From assembly GCA_937915515.1 (NCBI GenBank), contig CALGIK010000049.1, forward strand, positions 1-21,369: a stretch of 21,369 nt of DNA, read 5' to 3'. The notes under the pieces are model-generated. The model worked only from the letters and a program-made list of their open reading frames with translations, did no database searches and had not been told where the DNA came from. Origin of the DNA: an uncultured Clostridia bacterium. GTDB lineage: Bacteria; Bacillota; Clostridia; Christensenellales; CAG-314. This document shows positions 6,900-13,281 of this stretch, piece after piece. Position numbers and translations under genes: made by a program. Numbering within the stretch: the stretch's first letter is position 1; each line of letters opens with the position of its first letter.

Positions 6900-7577
6900 A
6901 TGAACAAAAAATTCAAAAGTGCCATCAATAAACAAATAGCTGTTATCGGACTTGGGCGTTTTGGTACGGAAATGACAAGGACGCTGTTTGAAAACGGTTG
7001 TGAGGTTATGGCAATTGATATAGCAGAAGAGCGTACAACAGCTGTTGCAGATTTTTCAACTCATACTGTTGTCGCCGACGCCTCAGACGAAGCGACATTA
7101 AAGCGGCTTGACATAGCTTCGTTTGACGCCGTCGTGATAGCAATAGGGGGAAATATGCAGGCAAGCATAGTATGCGCTCTTGTATGCAAAGAGTTAAACG
7201 CAAAAAACATTATGGCTAAAGCACAGGACAATAAACATGCAAAAATCCTTCAAAAAATAGGCGTTAATCAAATTGTTATTCCCGAAGCTGACAGTGCGAT
7301 AAGGATGGCGACCACAATAATTAATCCCAGCGTATTTGATATATTGGAGCTTGAAGAGGGTTATGACGTTGCCAAAATTGAGGTTTTGCCCTCTTGGATA
7401 AACAAATCGATTAAAGAACTCGAAATACGCAAAAAATATAGTATAAACGTTTTGACTGTAATACGGCAAGACAATACTTTTGTAAATGCAATAGCCGATA
7501 CTGTTTTAATGGAAAACGATAAAATAATAATCGGCGGTCTGACCGACGACATAAGAAAGTTTATATATAAATCTTAA
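6900..7577 (+). CDS. ktrA: KtrA-type potassium channel regulatory subunit (RCK_N/RCK_C)
   Basis: A 225-residue cytosolic protein. The RCK_N Rossmann fold shows IAVIGLGRFG (Gly17, Gly19, Gly22) and Asp40 at the end of strand 2 (AIDI), which together bind the adenine nucleotide that gates the KtrB dimer. The segments VVADASDE and AVVIAIG follow the family pattern. The RCK_C domain spans about 140-225 (VAKIEVLPSWINKSIKEL onward) and in several Firmicutes is the binding site of cyclic di-AMP. A single RCK pair, not two, identifies KtrA rather than TrkA. The start at ATG 6900 is supported by GAGGT at 6891-6895; an in-frame ATG at 6855 has no ribosome site. It probably shares the ktrB transcript, although a TATAAT at 6870-6875 might give an internal start. 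Confidence 0.92.
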   Translation: MNKKFKSAINKQIAVIGLGRFGTEMTRTLFENGCEVMAIDIAEERTTAVADFSTHTVVADASDEATLKRLDIASFDAVVIAIGGNMQASIVCALVCKELNAKNIMAKAQDNKHAKILQKIGVNQIVIPEADSAIRMATTIINPSVFDILELEEGYDVAKIEVLPSWINKSIKELEIRKKYSINVLTVIRQDNTFVNAIADTVLMENDKIIIGGLTDDIRKFIYKS

Positions 7578-7627
7578 AAAAGTATTAATTACTTATAAGA
7601 ATGAGAGTTAATAAGGCTAATTAAAAG

Positions 7628-7651
7628 AAACAAGCGAATTACTTGTTTTTT
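7628..7651 (+). terminator. Weak hairpin terminator between ktrA and marR (possibly bidirectional)
   Basis: AAACAAG (7628-7634) pairs with CTTGTTT (7642-7648), loop of seven bases, followed by TTT. It overlaps the marR stop codon. A few T residues also follow on the minus strand, so it may serve both convergent transcripts. The stem is short and AT-rich. Confidence 0.5.
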
Positions 7652-8142
7652 ATGCTAATTATTTTAAGACGAGAAATAATATTAATAAATGTTTCTTGAT
7701 TTTCTTTAAGCAGCAAAAGCTCTTCTGCTGTGTAGTTATTTAAAAACCTTTCTTTCAAAAAATCCTGACGGGTACTTTGTTGTTTTTCCCAAAGGCTTTT
7801 TCCGTAATCGGTAAGTTCGACATAAACATTTTTCAGATTGTCTTCTTTTTGAAAACGGCGGATAATGCCCATTTTTGCAAGCTGCACTACCGGCTGTGTC
7901 AAAGTGGAATTGTTTACGCCTTCCATTTTGGCAATTTCACCGATTTGTAAACACTTAACGCCTTCCGATAAAAAATTTGCCAAAAGGTATACGATGTTTG
8001 CCTGAGTGATAGATAATTTTTTAAAGGGTAAATTTTTTTTGATTTCCTCAGGTTGATTTAATAGTTCATTATGTAGGCTGATAGCTTCATCCCGAAGTTT
8101 TAAAAACTCAAAAAAAATTTTTGTTTTTTCCGTATCATTCAT
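7639..8142 (-). CDS. MarR-family transcriptional regulator
   Basis: A 167-residue winged-helix regulator with an N-terminal dimerisation helix, ITQANIVYLLANFL as helix 2, LQIGEIAKMEGVNNSTLTQPVVQLAKMGIIRR as the helix-turn-helix, and a wing with NVYVELTDYGKSLWE. The usual DxRDxR wing signature is degraded to KEDNLKNV. C-terminal helices follow to the KNK end. The effector is unknown. The ATG has no Shine-Dalgarno site, and a near-perfect promoter ends six bases before it, so the mRNA is predicted to begin at the A of ATG. It is divergent from a lipoprotein gene, and the shared region carries palindromic repeats, so it is likely both autoregulatory and the regulator of that gene. Confidence 0.88.
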   Translation of the reverse strand: MNDTEKTKIFFEFLKLRDEAISLHNELLNQPEEIKKNLPFKKLSITQANIVYLLANFLSEGVKCLQIGEIAKMEGVNNSTLTQPVVQLAKMGIIRRFQKEDNLKNVYVELTDYGKSLWEKQQSTRQDFLKERFLNNYTAEELLLLKENQETFINIISRLKIISIKNK

Positions 8143-8148
8143 AATTTT

Positions 8149-8176
8149 ATTATATCATTATGTTTTGTTTTGTCAA
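8149..8176 (-). promoter_or_regulatory. Promoter of marR, leaderless geometry
   Basis: On the minus strand TTGACA (8171-8176), 16-base spacer, TATAAT (8149-8154): both boxes match consensus. Counting seven bases from the end of the -10 box puts +1 at 8142, the A of the marR ATG. Confidence 0.8.
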
Positions 8177-8180
8177 TAAA

Positions 8181-8250
8181 ATTTCATTAATTTTTACAGA
8201 ATATGAATATTTCATTAAATGAAATATATTTATTACGAAAATTTCGTTGA
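8181..8250. promoter_or_regulatory. Repeated operator elements between marR and the lipoprotein gene
   Basis: The element ATTTCATTAA occurs at 8181-8190 and 8209-8218, and as ATTTCGTTGA at 8241-8250. The middle copy is part of a perfect palindrome, arms ATATTTCATT and AATGAAATAT around a central A (8207-8227). The third copy belongs to a smaller palindrome, ACGAAA-A-TTTCGT (8235-8247). The first copy lies next to the marR -35 box and the third overlaps the -35 box of the divergent gene. This layout fits control of both promoters by MarR; the binding protein is inferred. Confidence 0.65.
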
Positions 8251-8275
8251 CGTAAATTTGAAGGTGTGCTAAGAT
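8247..8275 (+). promoter_or_regulatory. Promoter of the Big_3 lipoprotein gene
   Basis: TTGACG (8247-8252), 17-base spacer, TAAGAT (8270-8275). Predicted +1 near 8282, so the leader is only about 12 bases and the GAGG ribosome site sits at its very 5' end. The -35 box overlaps the third ATTTCRTTRA element. Confidence 0.65.
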
Positions 8276-8293
8276 TGTGACAGAGGTATGAAC

Positions 8294-10048
8294 ATGAACA
8301 AAAGATTAACGCTGGCAATAATATTAACTGTCGTAACGCTACTTACACTTGCGGCATGCAAACCAGTGGAGCCTCAATCTATTTTATTAAAAAGCGAGCC
8401 TGCCGATACTTTGTATTTTGTAGGTGACAATCAAATAAAACTTAACGGAGGTTTGATAGAGGTATTTTACTCTGACAAAACGAAAAAGGAAGTACCGTTG
8501 ACCGATGACGAAATTACAATAAGCGGTTTTGATACAAGGACAGCAGGCGACGTAAAAGTAACAGTCAAATATCAATCGTTAACAACATTTTTTTACATAA
8601 AAGTTGATGCGGTAGTTGCGCAGTCTTGTACGTTAGAAAAAACACCACAAAAAACCGAATATTATTCTCTTGACCAACCCGATGTTAGTGACGGTATTTT
8701 TAAAGTGGAATATAATAACGGTTCTTCTGAAAATGTAGCTATGGACCGTAAGGACGTAAATGTAACATATGATTTTTCGTTGATTGGGTCAACGGAGATT
8801 ACCGTCAGTTTATTTGGTTTTTCGTATGTTTTTCCCGTGACTGTTTTAAAAGGACCTGATTGGCAACTTATTGAGGAAATGACAGATAAGGCTGTCGATC
8901 ATATTTACAAGCTTGAAGAGCCGCAGTTTTTGTATTGTTATTTCAAATTGATGGACGAAGTAGATAAGGTATACGCAACAGGTTCATTAAAGGTTATTGT
9001 CTACTATAGAGATAACTATTTTGACGGCGTAGAAGAAGTTAAAAAATTATGTGACGAAAACACATATGCTTATGCGCGCGAATTTTTTGATGATGAAGAA
9101 TTAAATAGCTTTATAAGACTGTTTACTGATTTGGTATATAAATGGAAATACACTGACGGTTACAATGTTACTTCTGAGGAGTTTTGTTCGCAAACAGAAA
9201 AATTAATTGCCGATTACAGAGCGTTATCTAATTTTAAAAGGTGGTCATTTATTTTTAATATGTATAACGCTTACGATTATTATATGGAAGTAACGGCAGA
9301 GTATTATTCTCAATATCTTACCTCGCAAGAGTTGGACGTATATAAACTGTTGGTACAAACAGAGTATTATTATAATGGTTCTAAGGCTGCTGATTACAGT
9401 TATCATATTGATTTATTTGTCAGAAAAACACGCAATATGCAAAAGATTTATGATGCTTTAGAAAATTCCAATGCATTTGATGAATTATTTTTAGAAGAAT
9501 ATGAAATTTATTGTGATTACTTAATCGAGCTTAATCCTGTTGCGGAAGAGATTTATGAAATAAACGATTTCAGTCTTCAAATAACGGTAGGTCTTATTAT
9601 TAAGCTTTTCTATGGCGACTATTCTCATTTAATCGTGTCGTATGAAATTTTATTTGATATGGTTGAAGCTATTTATGACAGCGGCGACCAAGACCTTATC
9701 AATGATTTTGAAACTGTCGGTGTAGGCAACACAACTTTATTTGATAAATATAACAAATATTTAGAAGAATACGAAAAGCTCATGCAAGAAATATCTGCTA
9801 AGGGCAAAGAATTTAATGCAATTTATAGAAAATACCTTGATATATATCGTAAATGGATAGAATCGGGAGCAGGAATATCCGAAAAGGATAATTCTGTAAA
9901 CAGAGACTTATATTCCGACTTTGATCACGATATGAAGGACTTTATCGAAGAATTAGAGCAACAGCCTCAGGATATACAAGACATGTTTATGTCAATGGCA
10001 AGTGTTTCCTATGCTAAAATGCTAGAAGACTACACTGATAATTTATAA
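8294..10048 (+). CDS. Lipoprotein with two Big_3-like Ig domains and a long acidic helical region
   Basis: A 584-residue predicted surface lipoprotein. The signal peptide (MNKR, hydrophobic core) ends in the lipobox LAAC with Cys22 as the lipidated residue. Residues about 30-105 and 110-190 resemble Bacterial Ig-like domain group 3: each has a YSDKTKKEV or YNNGSSENV strand and an aspartate-phenylalanine-containing turn before TAGDVKVTV or IGSTEITVS. The remaining roughly 390 residues are helical, rich in Tyr, Glu and Asp, with no family I recognise and no membrane segment. ATG 8294 is preferred over ATG 8288 because GAGG (8283-8286) is seven bases from the former and one base from the latter. 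Divergent MarR-family gene upstream; a second lipoprotein gene follows after about 70 bases. Possibly binds an extracellular polymer or partner; function unknown. Confidence 0.83.
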   Translation: MNKRLTLAIILTVVTLLTLAACKPVEPQSILLKSEPADTLYFVGDNQIKLNGGLIEVFYSDKTKKEVPLTDDEITISGFDTRTAGDVKVTVKYQSLTTFFYIKVDAVVAQSCTLEKTPQKTEYYSLDQPDVSDGIFKVEYNNGSSENVAMDRKDVNVTYDFSLIGSTEITVSLFGFSYVFPVTVLKGPDWQLIEEMTDKAVDHIYKLEEPQFLYCYFKLMDEVDKVYATGSLKVIVYYRDNYFDGVEEVKKLCDENTYAYAREFFDDEELNSFIRLFTDLVYKWKYTDGYNVTSEEFCSQTEKLIADYRALSNFKRWSFIFNMYNAYDYYMEVTAEYYSQYLTSQELDVYKLLVQTEYYYNGSKAADYSYHIDLFVRKTRNMQKIYDALENSNAFDELFLEEYEIYCDYLIELNPVAEEIYEINDFSLQITVGLIIKLFYGDYSHLIVSYEILFDMVEAIYDSGDQDLINDFETVGVGNTTLFDKYNKYLEEYEKLMQEISAKGKEFNAIYRKYLDIYRKWIESGAGISEKDNSVNRDLYSDFDHDMKDFIEELEQQPQDIQDMFMSMASVSYAKMLEDYTDNL

Positions 10049-10059
10049 CCATAAAATCG

Positions 10060-10096
10060 GCAATCTTAAATATAACGAAAGAGATTAAAAGATTGC
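10060..10096 (+). repeat. Inverted repeat between the two lipoprotein genes
   Basis: GCAATCTT (10060-10067) and AAGATTGC (10089-10096) form a perfect 8-bp inverted repeat with a 21-base spacer. There is no T-run after it, so terminator function is doubtful; it could be a protein site or an RNA processing hairpin. TATATA at 10097-10102 could be a -10 box, without a convincing -35 partner. Confidence 0.35.
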
Positions 10097-10119
10097 TATA
10101 TAACAAAAGGAGGATAAGT

Positions 10120-11850
10120 ATGATAAAACAAACAAAACTATTGATAGTTTTTATCGCTGTGCTTGTTTTGTGTTTTGCGCTTACTGCTTGTGTAAAGAAG
10201 TATGAAGTTACGTTTGACACCAATGAAGGAACGACGGTGACGGTGCAAACAATAAAATCAGGCGACAAAGCACAAAAGCCGGAAGATCCTACAAAAACGG
10301 GATACGCTTTTGACAATTGGTATAAAGATTCGTCACATTGCGAGGTATTTGATTTTGATACGGAAGTAATAAAATCAAATACCACTGTTTATGCAAAATG
10401 GACGCCAAACAAGTATACGGTGACATATGACTATCAGGGAGCGACAGGCAGTAATACTAAAGCATCAGAAAAAGTTTTATATAGCAATAACTATCAATTG
10501 ACGGTGCCTACGCTTTATAACTATAAGTTTGTAGGTTGGTATTCTCAAGCTGACGGTCAAGGAGATAAGTATACCGACGAAAACGGCAATAGTTTAGCTA
10601 ATTGGAATGTGCTCAGCGACAAAACGCTCTATGCGCATTGGGAACAAGTAATTTTTGCGTCTGAAGGACTATCTTTTACCTTAATCGATGAGGATACAGC
10701 TTATATGGTAAGCAAGGGTACAAGTATGCCTGCCGAGGGCAATATAGATTTAGTAATTCCCGAAGCATATCAAGGTTTGCCTGTTATCAAAATAGCTGAT
10801 GAGGCGTTTTACAACTGCACACAGATAACTTCTGCATTTATTCCAAATACGGTAACGTATATCGGCATGGGCGCTTTTGCCGGCTGCAATAATTTAACAG
10901 AAATTGATTTGCCTGAAAAGGTTACTATTGACATGTATGCTTTCCAATCGTGCGGACTTGTTTCTGTGACAATTCCTGTCGACGCAACCCTTAAAGGTTA
11001 TACTTTTTATGATTGCAAAGCCTTAAAAACGGTTACTATACCCGGCAACGCGGTATTAGGCGATTCGGATTTTGCTCAATGTTATGCTGTAGAAAACATT
11101 AACAGTGATAGTATTGTTAGTCCTGAAGACGACGGATTGTTTACAATAAATGCTTTGGGCGAAATTGTTACGGAAAACGGCGTTGCATTGATTAAGAAAG
11201 TAGATAATTCTTATATTCTTATGCAAGCTGCCCCAAAAGGATTGACTGCAATAACAATACCGAATTATATTACGGAAATCGGCGCAAATGCCTTTGAAAA
11301 ATGTACCGAATTAGTATCGATAACATTGTTGCAAAGTATAACCAAGATAGGTGCTTCAGCCTTTGTAAGCTGTACGGCTCTTACGACAGTTAACCTAAGT
11401 AGGGGACTAATCAGCATAGGCGGTTCGGCATTTAATAAGTGCTCTGCTTTGATTTCGATAACCATTCCTGAGAGTGTAACAGAAATCGCCAACAGCGCCT
11501 TTAAAGATAATTCTAACCTCACCATTTATGTTGCTGCACAAAGTAAACCTGATGGATGGGGGAAAACGTGGAATTATTCCGCATCTTCTATGTTTGGTAC
11601 AACACATGCACGTCCTGTTGTTTGGGGATGCGTTTTAGATTATGACGCCAATGAAATTGCTTATGTCGTATCCTTTACTAAGTCCGGCTCAAGCATTACT
11701 AACACAGGTGCATTTGCTGTAAAAATGCCATACCGTGAAGGATATGTCTTTGGCGGTTGGTATACCGATGCGCTATTTACGGGAGAAACGTACGAAAGCT
11801 TAGATTCTGCCCCAGAAGGCGAATTGTATGCTAAGTGGATCGAAGCATAA
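10120..11850 (+). CDS. BspA-type LRR_5 lipoprotein with InlB-type (Flg_new) repeats
   Basis: A 576-residue predicted surface lipoprotein. The signal peptide ends in the lipobox LTAC with Cys24. Two Listeria-Bacteroides (Flg_new, InlB B-repeat) domains follow at about 28-94 and 97-172, recognisable by a start such as YEVTFDTNEG, a GYxFxxWY core and an LYAHW or VYAKW end. Residues about 185-470 are BspA-type LRR_5 repeats of about 22 residues, for example ITEIGANAFEKCTELVSITL and ITKIGASAFVSCTALTTVNL. A third Flg_new unit (GYVFGGWY to ELYAKW) ends the protein at about 510-575. AAAAGGAGG just before ATG 10120 fixes the start; an upstream TTG frame lacks a site. Such proteins commonly mediate adhesion or ligand binding. 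It lies downstream of the Big_3 lipoprotein on the same strand and probably shares its transcript. A strong terminator follows. Confidence 0.9.
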   Translation: MIKQTKLLIVFIAVLVLCFALTACVKKYEVTFDTNEGTTVTVQTIKSGDKAQKPEDPTKTGYAFDNWYKDSSHCEVFDFDTEVIKSNTTVYAKWTPNKYTVTYDYQGATGSNTKASEKVLYSNNYQLTVPTLYNYKFVGWYSQADGQGDKYTDENGNSLANWNVLSDKTLYAHWEQVIFASEGLSFTLIDEDTAYMVSKGTSMPAEGNIDLVIPEAYQGLPVIKIADEAFYNCTQITSAFIPNTVTYIGMGAFAGCNNLTEIDLPEKVTIDMYAFQSCGLVSVTIPVDATLKGYTFYDCKALKTVTIPGNAVLGDSDFAQCYAVENINSDSIVSPEDDGLFTINALGEIVTENGVALIKKVDNSYILMQAAPKGLTAITIPNYITEIGANAFEKCTELVSITLLQSITKIGASAFVSCTALTTVNLSRGLISIGGSAFNKCSALISITIPESVTEIANSAFKDNSNLTIYVAAQSKPDGWGKTWNYSASSMFGTTHARPVVWGCVLDYDANEIAYVVSFTKSGSSITNTGAFAVKMPYREGYVFGGWYTDALFTGETYESLDSAPEGELYAKWIEA

Positions 11851-11862
11851 TAAATTAAGAAT

Positions 11863-11898
11863 AAAAAATTCCGTAAGGTTTCCCTTGCGGAATTTTTT
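11863..11898. terminator. Strong bidirectional intrinsic terminator
   Basis: A 16-bp stem with one G-U wobble (arms 11863-11878 and 11883-11898) and a TTTC loop. It has an A-run on the left and a T-run on the right, so it can end the plus-strand lipoprotein transcript and the convergent minus-strand ArsP_2 transcript. It lies 12 bases after the lipoprotein stop and 22 bases beyond the end of the minus-strand gene. Confidence 0.9.
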
Positions 11899-11920
11899 GT
11901 ATTATGCGAGGATTTGTTTG

Positions 11921-12925
11921 TTAAAACTCAACTCCAAATACCATTAATAATGTGCCCGTCAAAACCGACACGGTAATCAATGTTAACACAATGGCAAAAT
12001 TTTGTTTAATGTTTTTGTTTTGTTTAAACAGCACCGCAAGAGCTATCCCGGAATTTGCCGAAAGCCCCGCAATGGCGCTTCCTAAGGTTATTGATTTGCT
12101 GACAAACAGTTGCGTTAAAATTACCGAAGAAGCGCAGTTTGGTATAAGTCCTACAAAAGTAGCAAACAGCGGCTGAAAATATCCGACGGAACTGAGAGCG
12201 TCGCTAATTGCCTTTTCGCCTAAGTGAAAAATGATTATACCGAATACGGCATTAATTATCAATATATAAATAAATATTTTTGCGCTATGGATAAGAGGGT
12301 GGAGCAAGTATTTTTTTGCTTTACTTGTTTCTTTGGTTATATTATGACCGCAGCAGCCTACATCGTCATGGTCGTCTGTTACCGTTGAAGTGATTATATC
12401 AAAATGCTTGTCTTTAATGCAGCTTGCCGCTGAACCGTGATTTTGTATCAAAGCAACTGTTTTGTTATCGTTATCAATTTTAATCTGATCGCCGTTAAAA
12501 ATACTCTTTGGCGACTTGCACAAAAAATAAATTGCGTAGCCGACTATTACCGCCAAAACAAATTTAATCAAAATAAGAGGAAGTATAACCGACAAAAAAA
12601 TATCGGGGACATTAGCAACATCAGACAGCATAATAGGCAAAGCTTCATCGCTGGTAGCAATATAAATAGCTATAAGAGCCGCTGCGTTTATATGGCGACA
12701 AGAAAAAAGGTTGGTTGCCATAACAGAAAAACCGCATTGCGGTATCATTCCTGCCGACGCTCCTATTAGGGGAGATAAGCCGCCGTTAAGCAAATGAGAG
12801 GATTTAAAATTATTGCTTGATTTATTCTCAATAAGTTCTATAAAGAAATAAACCAAAAACAAAAAAGGCAGCAGTTTTATACTGTCTAATAAAGCATCAA
12901 ACAGTACATTTAATAAATCTATCAT
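11921..12925 (-). CDS. ArsP_2-type putative arsenic/heavy-metal efflux permease
   Basis: A 334-residue membrane protein resembling the putative 10-TM heavy-metal exporter family PF11449 (ArsP_2, often annotated arsenic efflux protein). The fold is internally duplicated: IPQCGFSVMATNLF (cysteine 64) in the first half and IPNCASSVILTQLF (cysteine 264) in the second. The two halves are joined by a cytosolic loop of about 70 residues ending in DDHDDVGCCGH (184-194), a likely metal-binding patch. Substrate is inferred only from the family name; export of another thiophilic metal is equally possible. The ATG at 12925 has no Shine-Dalgarno site and a promoter only eight bases upstream, so near-leaderless translation is expected. 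A TTG two codons earlier lies too close to the -10 box. It is a single-gene unit, about 9 kb from the arsR operon. Confidence 0.82.
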   Translation of the reverse strand: MIDLLNVLFDALLDSIKLLPFLFLVYFFIELIENKSSNNFKSSHLLNGGLSPLIGASAGMIPQCGFSVMATNLFSCRHINAAALIAIYIATSDEALPIMLSDVANVPDIFLSVILPLILIKFVLAVIVGYAIYFLCKSPKSIFNGDQIKIDNDNKTVALIQNHGSAASCIKDKHFDIITSTVTDDHDDVGCCGHNITKETSKAKKYLLHPLIHSAKIFIYILIINAVFGIIIFHLGEKAISDALSSVGYFQPLFATFVGLIPNCASSVILTQLFVSKSITLGSAIAGLSANSGIALAVLFKQNKNIKQNFAIVLTLITVSVLTGTLLMVFGVEF

Positions 12926-12933
12926 AGTCAAAT

Positions 12934-12962
12934 ATTATAGCCAAATGCAATGCAAAAATCAA
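12934..12962 (-). promoter_or_regulatory. Promoter of the ArsP_2-type gene
   Basis: On the minus strand TTGATT (12957-12962), 17-base spacer, TATAAT (12934-12939). Predicted +1 is near 12927, two bases ahead of the ATG. No ArsR-like palindrome of the CATATAGA type is present here. Confidence 0.72.
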
Positions 12963-13192
12963 GCGCAATAACAAAAAATGATAAAGATAGACAATTTTTA
13001 TATTAATGTTAGGTTTATTATGAAATTTGCATAAAAAATCACAACAATGTGTTTTTCTTTTTTTTTATTCGTCACGCATATTTCACTGTCTGTTGCTATT
13101 ATGTTAGTGAAAACTAAATTAGTATGGGATATGTTAAATATTTTTATATTCCTTATTAATTTAAAAGTCGAATGCAAAAATTTATTTTTGAA
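12963..13192. other. Intergenic region upstream of the protease gene
   Basis: AT-rich sequence without a credible gene. An inverted repeat TTTCACT (13081-13087) / AGTGAAA (13106-13112) with an 18-base spacer is the only symmetric element I noticed; it lies about 80 bases above the -35 box of the protease promoter and could be a regulatory site, but may be chance. Confidence 0.4.
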
Positions 13193-13222
13193 TTGACATG
13201 GCGACGGTATTAATGTTAAAAT
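13193..13222 (+). promoter_or_regulatory. Promoter of the giant protease gene
   Basis: TTGACA (13193-13198), 18-base spacer, TAAAAT (13217-13222). Predicted +1 is near 13229, giving a conventional leader of about 50 bases that ends in GGAGGT (13270-13275) six bases before the ATG. Confidence 0.75.
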
Positions 13223-13281
13223 GATTAAATGCATGTTGCGTAAATACCGTTCGGCACGTAAAAATAATTGGAGGTATCTAC

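Noticed and set aside
12998..13234. Open frame of 78 codons on the minus strand upstream of the protease
   Set aside because: It covers the protease promoter, has no ribosome site and shows no recognisable pattern.
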